Assembly: GCF_022682305.1 (NCBI RefSeq)
Contig: NZ_CP093530.1
Coordinates: forward strand, 1 to 64,000
DNA from: Shinella zoogloeoides
GTDB taxonomy: Bacteria; Pseudomonadota; Alphaproteobacteria; Rhizobiales; Rhizobiaceae
Length of the DNA: 64,000 nt
Reading direction: 5' to 3'
A program made the position numbers and the translations under genes. Under the pieces are notes generated by a model. It had not been told where the DNA came from. It worked only from the letters and a program-made list of their open reading frames with translations, and ran no database searches. This document shows, piece after piece, positions 43,959 through 51,859 of this stretch (the stretch's first letter is position 1; each line of letters starts with the position of its first letter).

Positions 43959-44585
43959 TCAAGCCGCCTTCTTACCGAGGGTGGGGATCGCCGAGTGATA
44001 ACCGGCAGGGCGCAAACGCTTGAAGCTCGCGGCATCGGCGGGGAGGATCCCGGCGACGCTGCGCGTCTCGTTGATCATGCTCGGATCGCCGAGACGCTGC
44101 ATCGGCCAGCCAGCACGTTTCAGGATGCGCTCGAAGCGCACGTCCGTCGCGGTCGCGATCTCGTTGTAGCCATTCGTCAGGCACCACTCGACGATGCCGG
44201 CGAACATGGTGAGCGTCGCGCCATGCAGAGAACCGTCGGCCCTCCCCTCCTCGCATGCGGTGTCGACGCAGAACCGGGAACTTTCGATCATCCGGGGATG
44301 AGCGGGGAGCTGGCCGCGCCTGAGAAGCTGCGGAAAGACGGCACCAAGCATCGTCGTTCCGACCGCGGGCAGGAGACGCGCGCAGCCTATGACCGCATCG
44401 CGGTTGGAGAGCGCGATGATGTAGGTCGGCGCCAGATCATCGAACTCGTCATACTCGCGGCCGTCGGTGCAGCGGACATTCCAGGACAGGCGACCCTGGA
44501 AAATGCGCGCCCTGAGACGGTGCATGTCGTCGAGGATCTTCATTTCTGAGGCGGTTCGGGCCTTCGCAATAGCAGTGACTCGCAT
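43959..44585 (-). CDS. traI: TraI, acyl-homoserine-lactone synthase (LuxI-like)
   Basis: A 208-aa LuxI homologue. HRLRARIFQGRLSWNV, GREYDEFDDLAPTYIIALS, GCARLLPAVGTTMLG and ESSRFCVDT contain the conserved Arg, Trp, Asp and Glu residues of AHL synthases. Its product would be the TraR ligand. It leads the trb operon, preceded by two predicted tra boxes, so it should be part of a positive feedback loop. Confidence 0.95.
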   Translation of the reverse strand: MRVTAIAKARTASEMKILDDMHRLRARIFQGRLSWNVRCTDGREYDEFDDLAPTYIIALSNRDAVIGCARLLPAVGTTMLGAVFPQLLRRGQLPAHPRMIESSRFCVDTACEEGRADGSLHGATLTMFAGIVEWCLTNGYNEIATATDVRFERILKRAGWPMQRLGDPSMINETRSVAGILPADAASFKRLRPAGYHSAIPTLGKKAA

Positions 44586-44647
44586 CGAACAAATCTCCCT
44601 GGCGTTTGAGACGCAGGGTGGTTTGCTGCCAATCGGCGCGGAGATCT

Positions 44648-44665
44648 ACTCGCAGAAGTGTTAGT
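44648..44665. promoter_or_regulatory. probable TraR binding site, proximal to traI
   Basis: ACTCGCAGAAGTGTTAGT. Its left arm equals that of the oriT-region box and its right arm equals that of the 44727 box, so it is a hybrid of the two palindromes. It lies 63 bp upstream of the traI start. Confidence 0.6.
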
Positions 44666-44726
44666 GGTGATTCTGGTGCCGAGATGGGCATCGGCAGGTG
44701 CTGGGTCACCTTTTTCAGCTATTTTT

Positions 44727-44744
44727 ACTAACAAAAGTGTTAGT
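44727..44744. promoter_or_regulatory. probable TraR binding site, distal
   Basis: ACTAACAAAAGTGTTAGT, perfect 7-bp arms with a 4-bp centre. It lies between divergent traI and repA and could serve either promoter. Confidence 0.6.
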
Positions 44745-44830
44745 AGCGCGTCGGCGTGCCGTCGCGTGGTTGTCCCTTAAGTGACTATATTCGCTTGTGA
44801 AATTTATTTAGCCGACAATTTCTGGCATTT

Positions 44831-44860
44831 GGCGTTAACCTTTCGTTAACCAAAAACGCC
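44831..44860. promoter_or_regulatory. inverted repeat upstream of repA
   Basis: GGCGTT and AACGCC enclose two GTTAAC palindromes (44833 and 44845). It lies about 80 bp before repA and could be the RepA operator or a partition site. It does not fit the usual 16-bp repABC parS spacing. Confidence 0.4.
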
Positions 44861-44937
44861 TTGCGGCCACTGGAGAATCGCCCATACTAATCACGCTTTC
44901 TCGGCATTCGTGGTGAGAAAAGCGTTATTCTCAAAAA

Positions 44938-46161
44938 GTGGTGGCACGAGTGGAAACTGAGCGTACCTTGGCAGCGGACTTGGACTTGGATTTTGATGAG
45001 GAGATTCTCGAACAAGGGGAACTCATCTCAGACAAGCTCAACATGCTGCGCCTCGAACAGTATCCACCGAATGCCGAGAAGGGGCTCCGCCTTTTCTCTT
45101 TGTCCGAGGTCGCCGAGTTCCTTGGTGTGACCCAGAACCATATCAAGAAGTTGCACCTTGACGGAAAGGGGCCGCAGCCTCAAGTCTCTTCATCGGGCCG
45201 GCGTTCATACACAGCTGAGCAGATGCTCGAGCTTCGGCAGTTTCTGGATAAGTATGGTCGCAGCGACTTCAAGAAGTACGTTCCCCATCGACGCAAGGGT
45301 GAGGGTCTCCAGGTCATCTCTGTTGTGAATTTCAAGGGGGGTAGTGGGAAGACAACGACGACTGCCCATCTGGCCCAATACCTTGCTTTGACGGGGCATC
45401 GTGTCCTTGCAATTGATCTCGACCCCCAGGCTTCCCTCACGGCTCTGCATGGTATTCAGCCCGAGTTGGACAAGAACCCGTCCTTGTTCGAGGCGCTCCG
45501 CTACGACAAGCAGCGCCGCTCGATCACAGAGATTATCCAAAGCACGAATTTTCCGGGTCTGGACATTGTCCCGGCCAATCTTGAGCTGCAGGAATACGAG
45601 TACGAAACACCGTTAGCCGCATCGAACAAGAATTCTCCTGAAGGCAGGATGTTCTTCACGCGCATTAGTCAGGCGCTGAAAGAAGTAGACGACAAGTACG
45701 ACGTCGTGGTGATCGATTGCCCTCCGCAACTCGGCTATCTCACGCTGACGGCGCTTACTGCGTCGACGTCGGTTCTGATCACAGTGCATCCGCAGATGTT
45801 GGACATCATGTCGATGAGCCAGTTCTTGCTGATGCTTGGGGGGATACTCCAGTCCATCAAGAGCGCTGGGGCAAAGGTGCGCCTTAAATGGTTCAGATAT
45901 CTCGTCACACGGTATGAGCCGACTGATGGGCCTCAAGCCCAGATGGTTGGCTTCATGCAAGCGATGTTCAATCGACGAATGCTCAGCAATCAAATGCTCA
46001 AGTCTACGGCGGTTTCCGATGCCGGGATCACGAAACAGACGCTCTACGAGGTGGACCGGAACCAGTTCATTCGTTCGACCTATGACCGCGCCATAGAGTC
46101 GTTGAACGCGGTGAATAGCGAGATCACTTCTTTGGTACATCAGGCGTGGGGGCGGAAGTAG
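44938..46161 (+). CDS. repA: RepA, plasmid partition ATPase (ParA)
   Basis: A 407-aa ParA-type ATPase. An N-terminal HTH segment (FSLSEVAEFLGVTQNHIKKL) is followed by the Walker A motif FKGGSGKTTTTAHLAQ at about residue 132, and by LAIDLDPQASLTALHG and VVIDCPPQLGYLTL. It segregates the plasmid with RepB and represses the operon. The GTG at 44938 is used. GTGs at 44941 and 44950 are alternatives. Confidence 0.95.
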   Translation: MVARVETERTLAADLDLDFDEEILEQGELISDKLNMLRLEQYPPNAEKGLRLFSLSEVAEFLGVTQNHIKKLHLDGKGPQPQVSSSGRRSYTAEQMLELRQFLDKYGRSDFKKYVPHRRKGEGLQVISVVNFKGGSGKTTTTAHLAQYLALTGHRVLAIDLDPQASLTALHGIQPELDKNPSLFEALRYDKQRRSITEIIQSTNFPGLDIVPANLELQEYEYETPLAASNKNSPEGRMFFTRISQALKEVDDKYDVVVIDCPPQLGYLTLTALTASTSVLITVHPQMLDIMSMSQFLLMLGGILQSIKSAGAKVRLKWFRYLVTRYEPTDGPQAQMVGFMQAMFNRRMLSNQMLKSTAVSDAGITKQTLYEVDRNQFIRSTYDRAIESLNAVNSEITSLVHQAWGRK

Positions 46162-46239
46162 GCTTGGATTTGACAGCCGTGCAGAATGCAAAAAAAGACA
46201 TAAAAAACAGCAAGATGATGAGAGATTTGAGGAAAAGCG

Positions 46240-47226
46240 ATGGCTAGAAAGCATCTCCTCTCCAATATTGGCGGCATGCGCCCTGAAGAGGCATCGGTCG
46301 CTGCACCATCTGAAGCGCGAGCAGAATATGCGCGGCGCGGTGCATCGCGGTCTATGATGCAGTCACTCGACGAGATGGCTGAGAACTCGATCCGCTTCCT
46401 CGAGGGAGAATCCATCGTCCAGCTCGATCCGGACTCGCTTGATCCGTCACCGTTTCGCGATCGTATTGGCGAAGATGATGAGCAGTATCAGGCGCTCCGG
46501 AACGCGATCAAAAGGGCTGGCCAGTCGTCCCCAATTCTCGTTAGGCCAAACCCCGAAGTCGAAGGTCGACACATCATCGTCTTTGGACACCGTCGAACGA
46601 AGGTTGCGAAGGAACTTGGGACGACCGTAAGGGCGATAATTAAGCCGTTGGAGGAGATCAACTACGTTATCTCCCAAGGGCAAGAGAACACGGCACGCGC
46701 CGGGCTGACGTTCATCGAGAAGTCTCTTTTCGCGAAGACGCTTCAGACCGCAGGCATTTCAAAAGAAGACATCAAAACAGCCCTGACGGTCGACGACACC
46801 CTTCTGTCGCGCATGCTCGCTGTAGCAGAACAAATTCCTGGGGAAGTTCTTGAGGCAATCGGCGCCGCACGAGGTATTGGCCGAGATCGCTGGGAACACC
46901 TCAAGAAGATCGTTCTTCATCCTACCAAGGCGGCCGAAGCTGTTTCCTTGATTGGAGAAGGGCTGCTCGACGATGTGCCGATCGAAGAGCGATTCTCCGC
47001 AGTCGTGGACGCACTGTCGAAAAAAAAGCAGAAGAAGCCGGCATCCAGCCGGCCGACAGAGCGGACCTGGGCATTGGCGGAAAACGCGGTGAAGGTCGCT
47101 ACGAAAGATGCTGGTCGGTCGTTTACGATCGCCGTGAAATCAAAGGATGCTTCCGGATTTGGAGCATACCTTTCGGACAATCTGGAGCGTCTTTACAGGG
47201 AGTTCCAGGAGCGTAGCGAAACGTAG
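46240..47226 (+). CDS. repB: RepB, partition protein (ParB)
   Basis: A 328-aa ParB/RepB protein. MARKHLLSNIGG, SIVQLDPDSLDPSPFRDRI, GQSSPILVRP and VFGHRRTKVAKELG form the ParB nuclease-fold domain, with a central HTH (AGISKEDIKTALTVDDTLLSRML). It binds parS and works with RepA. It follows repA by 78 bp. Confidence 0.95.
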   Translation: MARKHLLSNIGGMRPEEASVAAPSEARAEYARRGASRSMMQSLDEMAENSIRFLEGESIVQLDPDSLDPSPFRDRIGEDDEQYQALRNAIKRAGQSSPILVRPNPEVEGRHIIVFGHRRTKVAKELGTTVRAIIKPLEEINYVISQGQENTARAGLTFIEKSLFAKTLQTAGISKEDIKTALTVDDTLLSRMLAVAEQIPGEVLEAIGAARGIGRDRWEHLKKIVLHPTKAAEAVSLIGEGLLDDVPIEERFSAVVDALSKKKQKKPASSRPTERTWALAENAVKVATKDAGRSFTIAVKSKDASGFGAYLSDNLERLYREFQERSET

Positions 47227-47247
47227 GAGAGATTCGAAACCGCAAAA

Positions 47248-47310
47248 GAAAAAGGCCCCCGAAACATTCCGGAAGCCCTTCTCGAGTTAGCACCCAGAGA
47301 ATCGCATTTC
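47248..47310 (-). ncRNA. repABC counter-transcribed RNA (ctRNA)
   Basis: The repB-repC spacer carries, on the reverse strand, a hairpin (GGGCTTCCGG...CGGGGGCC, 47254-47278) followed by TTTTTCTTTT, a clear terminator. This is the position and layout of the small antisense RNA that limits RepC translation in repABC plasmids. The 5' end is approximate. Confidence 0.75.
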
Positions 47311-47397
47311 CGAGAATCCCCGTCAAGAGTCTGGTGAGGACATTTTGGCACCGTTTTGGTGAGCGGACGTCTTTTGCCTTTTGAAAGGTGAAGGAAA

Positions 47398-48615
47398 ATG
47401 CAAGTCGGAAATGTAACCGCGCCCTTTGGGCCGCGGCGGATGTCGATTGCGCTCGTGAATCGGCAGGTTCAAGCGGCTGATATCAAGGCAGGCAAGTCCA
47501 TCGACAAGTGGAAGGTGTTCCGCGACGTGAGCGAGGCACGCGGACTACTCGGCCTTCAGGATCGCGCGATCACCGTTCTGGACGCGCTTTTGAGCTTCTA
47601 CCCCAAAAGCGACCTTTCGGAGGAGCACGGCCTGGTGGTCTTCCCCTCTAACGAGCAGCTCTCCCATCGAGCCCACGGCATTGCCGGCACCACGTTGCGC
47701 CGTCATCTGGCAGTTCTTGTCGACGCAGGGATCATCTTCCGGCGCGATAGTCCGAACGGTAAGCGGTACGCTCACCGCGCGAAGGGCGGAGAGATCGAGC
47801 AAGCGTATGGCTTCAGCCTCGCGCCACTCCTGGCTCGTGTCGAGGAATTCGCGATTCTTGCCCAGCAGGTCGTAGAGGAACGCCGGTTGCTCAAGCGGGC
47901 GAAGGAAGCCCTTACGATTTGCCGCAGGGATGTTCGCAAGCTGATTACGGCCGCGGTCGAGGAGGGCGCGGATGGGGATTGGGAAACGATTGAGGCTATG
48001 TTTGTCGCACTTGTCGGACGGATTCCGCGCTCTCCAAGCCGTACTGAAGTCGATGCGATCCTCGTAGAAATGGGCCTTCTGCGCGATGAAGTGCTCAACA
48101 TCCTGAATATGCAACAAAAAGCAGAAAAAATGGATAGCAATGCTGTCCAAATCGGATGCCACATACAGAATTCAAATCCCGAATCCCTTAGTGAACTTGA
48201 ACCTCGCTCTCGAAAAGAGCAGGGGGCGCCGTTGGAGAAAGAACCGAAACGGATTGTCAAGCCGATGGGATCGCTCCCGTTGACTATGATCCTGCGTGCT
48301 TGCCCGGAAATCACCGCCTATGTGCCGCAAGGAGGAGCGATTTCCGGCTGGCGGGATCTAATGAGCGCCGCCGTTGTCGTGAGAACGATGCTCGGCATCA
48401 GCCCATCGGCCTATCAGGATGCGTGCGACACGATGGGGGCGGAAAACGCCGCGACAGCGGTTGCCTGCATCCTTGAAAGGGAAGGACACATCAATTCACC
48501 CGGTGGCTATCTACGGGATCTCACCAGACGAGCCGAACGGGGCGAATTCTCGCTCGGGCCGATGATCATGGCCCTAATGCGAAGCGGCGCCGGCGACGAG
48601 CGACGGTCTGCATAG
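47398..48615 (+). CDS. repC: RepC, replication initiator
   Basis: A 405-aa initiator. VTAPFGPRRMSIALVNRQVQA, DRAITVLDALLSFYPK, VVFPSNEQLSHRAHGIAGTTLRRHL and the C-terminal GGYLRDLTRRAERGEFSLGPMI are standard RepC. In this family the origin lies inside repC, and the more AT-rich part near 48090-48200 is the likely place. AAAGGTGAAGGAAA precedes the ATG. Confidence 0.95.
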   Translation: MQVGNVTAPFGPRRMSIALVNRQVQAADIKAGKSIDKWKVFRDVSEARGLLGLQDRAITVLDALLSFYPKSDLSEEHGLVVFPSNEQLSHRAHGIAGTTLRRHLAVLVDAGIIFRRDSPNGKRYAHRAKGGEIEQAYGFSLAPLLARVEEFAILAQQVVEERRLLKRAKEALTICRRDVRKLITAAVEEGADGDWETIEAMFVALVGRIPRSPSRTEVDAILVEMGLLRDEVLNILNMQQKAEKMDSNAVQIGCHIQNSNPESLSELEPRSRKEQGAPLEKEPKRIVKPMGSLPLTMILRACPEITAYVPQGGAISGWRDLMSAAVVVRTMLGISPSAYQDACDTMGAENAATAVACILEREGHINSPGGYLRDLTRRAERGEFSLGPMIMALMRSGAGDERRSA

Positions 48616-48819
48616 CGGGTGGGAAGGTACGGTCTGTGGCCCAGTGTATCCCGGCCTTTCTCTTCTGAGGAATGTGCGATCGAAGAGAGCGATGGACGCA
48701 TTCAAGCGACTATGTTCCGGCCGACAGTGGGGCACTTCGATTGACGTACGCGGCCTGCAACGCTGTCATGCAGCCATCCGGGCTTCTCGGCGAAGCCGGA
48801 CGGGACCATATTGTCTGCA

Positions 48820-48966
48820 TGACGTTCGTACCTCCTCCCACGAACTTCATATAGCGAGTGATCTTCTCCTCCCTTGATCGCTCGCACCGGATCGGCGGCG
48901 CTCCTCCTCCCAGTTGCCGATCACAGTTTGGAAAGCCTGCCGCACCTCCTCCCGCGGCAGGCTTTT
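48820..48966 (+). ncRNA. tandem-hairpin small RNA with CCTCCTCCC loops (cuckoo/CcsR-like)
   Basis: Four consecutive hairpins each show TCCTCCC in the loop: GTTCGT/ACGAAC (48824-48845), GCGAGTGATC/GATCGCTCGC (48854-48885), GATCGGC/GCCGATC (48890-48922) and GCCTGCCGC/GCGGCAGGC (48935-48962), the last followed by TTTT and acting as terminator. Anti-Shine-Dalgarno loops in tandem are the hallmark of the alphaproteobacterial cuckoo/CcsR RNAs. The rest of the repC-serA gap holds no supported gene apart from a fragment at 49066. Confidence 0.8.
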
Positions 48967-49065
48967 CTGTTCTCAGCATACTGGCTGGTGTGCGTTTCAC
49001 CCTGCGGTCACGGCCCTGTAGCGTTTCGAACAGACCATTTTTCCGCGCTACCGAGCAGGTTCCTG

Positions 49066-49185
49066 ACGGAGGAGAGCGACTATTTTGTCTCGCCGAGCGG
49101 CGTCCGCTGCGGAGGCGCTCTGCCGTTCAATCGCTTTCAGTATGTGGGCGATGACGGAGATCTGTTCGCGGTATCCAAGTGTTGA
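49066..49185 (+). other. possible gene fragment before serA
   Basis: One frame reads EESDYFVSPSGVRCGGALPF then NRFQYVGDDGDLFAVSKC and stops, which looks like the C-terminus of a real small protein. No start codon with a ribosome-binding site lies upstream in frame. It could be the remnant of a gene lost by rearrangement. Confidence 0.25.
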
Positions 49186-49262
49186 TATTAGGCTGCCAGG
49201 GCGCTTAAACAATTCATAAGCGTCGATGCCACATCGGTCTTTCGGAAATCGGAGCAACATTT

Positions 49263-50501
49263 ATGACCCGCGAACTTTCACTTCCACGCGACCGAATTTC
49301 CGTGCTTCTGCTGGAAGGCATTAGCCAGACCGCCGTGGACTACTTTTCTTCCTCCGGCTACACCAATCTCATTCACTTGCCGAAGGCGCTCGACGACAAG
49401 GATCTTAAGAGCCACATCGCCGACGCCCACATCATCGGCATTCGCTCCCGCACTCAGCTGACGGACGAGATCCTCGAATCCGCGAAGAAGTTGATCGCGA
49501 TTGGCTGTTTTTCCGTCGGTACGAACCAGGTCGATCTGGATGCAGCGCGGCGGCGCGGCATCCCGGTGTTCAATGCACCGTATTCGAACACGCGATCGGT
49601 GGCCGAGCTTGTGATCGGCGAGATTATTATGCTGACCCGGCAGATTTTTCCGCGCTCGGCTTCCGCGCATCAAGGAGGGTGGGAGAAGTCCGCTGTCGGC
49701 AGCCGGGAGGTCCGCGGCAAAACGCTCGGCATTGTCGGTTACGGCAATATCGGATCGCAGCTCAGCGCGCTTGCCGAAAGCATGGGCATGGTCGTGCGCT
49801 ACTTCGATCTATCCGATCGGCTTCGTCGCGGCAACTCGGAGTCGATGGCTTCGCTGGGCGACCTTCTCGAAATCTCTGACTATGTGACGATGCACGTTCC
49901 CGAAACGCCCTCGACGCATAATATGATCACTGAAACGGAACTGCGCCGTATGAAGAAGGGCGCCATCTTCATCAACAATTCTCGCGGCACGGTGGTTGAC
50001 CTCGATGCGCTTACGAAAGTCCTGAAAGACGGCCATCTCGCGGGTGCCGCCGTGGACGTGTTCCCTAAGGAGCCGGCATCGAACAACGAGCGTTTCGAGA
50101 CGCCGTTGCAAGGCTTGAGCAATGTCATTCTGACGCCGCATATCGGCGGCTCCACTGAGGAAGCCCAAGAGCGTATTGGCGGGGAGGTTTCGAGGAAGCT
50201 GGTCGAATACTCCGACATCGGCTCAACGATGGGCGCCGTCAACTTTCCGCAGGTACAACTGCCCGAGCGCCCGAACGGCACGCGTTTCATTCACGTGCAT
50301 GAAAACCGCCCCGGCATGCTCATCCAGCTCAACGAAATCTTCTCGTCACGGGGGCTGAACATCGTCGCTGAGTTCCTTCAGACCCATGGCGACACGGGCT
50401 ACGTGGTGATCGAGGCGGAAGGAATTTGTGCAAAGGCCGACGACATCCTACAGGCCTTACGCGAAATTCCCGGAACGATACGAGCGCGATTGGTCTACTG
50501 A
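49263..50501 (+). CDS. serA: D-3-phosphoglycerate dehydrogenase
   Basis: A 412-aa SerA of the short type with a C-terminal ACT domain. NAD-binding loop GIVGYGNIGSQ (about residue 155), catalytic Arg in NNSRGTVVD (about 240) and His in TPHIGGSTEEAQE (about 293) are all present. The ACT part (FIHVHENRPGMLIQLNEIFS) would give serine feedback. It oxidises 3-phosphoglycerate in serine biosynthesis, or 2-hydroxyglutarate. A plasmid copy beside repC is unusual, and whether it is the only copy in the cell is unknown. Confidence 0.93.
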   Translation: MTRELSLPRDRISVLLLEGISQTAVDYFSSSGYTNLIHLPKALDDKDLKSHIADAHIIGIRSRTQLTDEILESAKKLIAIGCFSVGTNQVDLDAARRRGIPVFNAPYSNTRSVAELVIGEIIMLTRQIFPRSASAHQGGWEKSAVGSREVRGKTLGIVGYGNIGSQLSALAESMGMVVRYFDLSDRLRRGNSESMASLGDLLEISDYVTMHVPETPSTHNMITETELRRMKKGAIFINNSRGTVVDLDALTKVLKDGHLAGAAVDVFPKEPASNNERFETPLQGLSNVILTPHIGGSTEEAQERIGGEVSRKLVEYSDIGSTMGAVNFPQVQLPERPNGTRFIHVHENRPGMLIQLNEIFSSRGLNIVAEFLQTHGDTGYVVIEAEGICAKADDILQALREIPGTIRARLVY

Positions 50502-50610
50502 CAGCTGACCGATTGTGGTTTTTGCGTCCCGATTTCAATTGAGCCGCTAAGTGAAAAAACGACGACAAAACTTGACCTAACAGTTTCACGCCGAGGAGGG
50601 AAAGGGCTTG

Positions 50611-51705
50611 TCAGAGCCCCGCGGCCTTGGTGAGGTTGACGCGGAACCGGTCGCGCCGGCGCTGGTAGCGGCGGGTCATTTCTGCCGAGGCATGGCCGAG
50701 CTGTTTTTGCACGTGGCGCTCGTCGACCTCCGCCGAGGAGGCGAGGCCGGCGCGCAGCGAATGGCCGGCAAACATCTGGCCGCGCTCAGCCTCGGAGAGA
50801 TCGCCGCGCACGCCAGCAGCCAGCGCGGTTTTCTTGACGAGGCGTGCCACCTCCTGGTCGTTCAGACGGTCCGGCCCGACATCCTTGCCTTTCCCGGTTA
50901 CGCGGCGGAAGAGGGGGCCTTTCGCGAGCCTCGCGAATTTTACCCAGGCCTCTAAAGCGGCGACGGGGCAGGTCGCGTCGGAAGAGCCGCGGCCGATCTC
51001 GACTTCGCGCCAGCCTGTCTTGCCACGCAACGTCAGCAGCGCGCCTTTGTCGAAGATTTCGACCCAACCGCGCCCGTCGTCCGTCTGGTCGCGCCCAAGG
51101 TCGAGTCCGGTGATTTCCGAACGGCGCAGGCCGCCGGCAAAGCCGAGGAGCAGCATCGCCCGATCGCGCATGCCACGCAGGGTTCTCCTCTCGAGTGTCT
51201 CGAGCATGGCGATCAGGTCTTCCGGCAGGATCGCTTCTTTCTGGCGCGGCGGGGTGGCGTGTTTGTTGCGAATGCCGGCCATGACGGTGGCGATAGCGCG
51301 ATCCTTGCGATCGAGTTTTTGCGCGCCGCGCTGGGCATAGTTCCAGCCGATGGCGGCAAGGCGCCGCTCAATAGTCGAGACTGTGTTCGCTTTCATCCCA
51401 CGCTCAGCCGTCCCGGAAGCACAGGCCGTGATGTAGAGCCCGACGACCTGCGATTCCGGGGGGAGAGGCGACAGGCTCTGCCGCCGGCACCAGGCGGTAA
51501 AATGCTTCCAGTCGGACGCATAGGCTTTGCGCGTGTTGGCGGAGCTGGCGGCCTCGACGTAGCCGCGGGCGCGGTCGGTGAGATCCTGCAGCTGGGCCGG
51601 CAGGCCGGCGCTCGCCGGAAGAGGGGAGGTGGGTGTTGCGGCGACGGCGGTGGAAATGCCGTCGGCCGCCGGCGTGCTGTGCGGCGGAGCAGAGCTTTCC
51701 GGATG
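50611..51705 (-). pseudogene. tyrosine recombinase/integrase, 5' end lost
   Basis: The open frame covers 364 codons and ends with a complete catalytic domain: GGLRRSEITGL (first Arg), GHSLRAGLASS (His-x-x-Arg), LGHASAEMTRRYQRR (Tyr). The N-terminal core-binding domain is also readable (SSANTRKAYASDWKHFTAWC). No ATG, GTG or TTG lies between that domain and a stop at 51706-51708, exactly where the TGTCAG end of the tni element begins. An internal ATG at 51396 would give a 261-aa product lacking that domain. Insertion has probably removed the start. Confidence 0.8.
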
Positions 51706-51790
51706 TCAGTTGACCGGTTTTGATGGAACAGCACATTCAATGTTTTCAATAGCATAAACGATTCAGTTTTGCGAGACGGATTCACTTTTC

Positions 51791-51836
51791 GTGGGACTAC
51801 GTTACAATCCTGATTCGGAAATAGTGGGACTACGTT
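51791..51836 (+). repeat. TniA-binding-type repeats, left end
   Basis: GTGGGACTACGTT occurs at 51791-51803 and 51824-51836, before tniA. Matching repeats are near the right end. Confidence 0.6.
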
Positions 51837-51859
51837 CGCAACCTTCTCGTAGTATAGCT

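Noticed and set aside
44833..44850. Classical repABC parS site (16-bp GTT-N4-GC-N4-AAC)
   Set aside because: The paired GTTAAC sequences give a 17-bp unit without the central GC, so it was recorded only as an inverted repeat.
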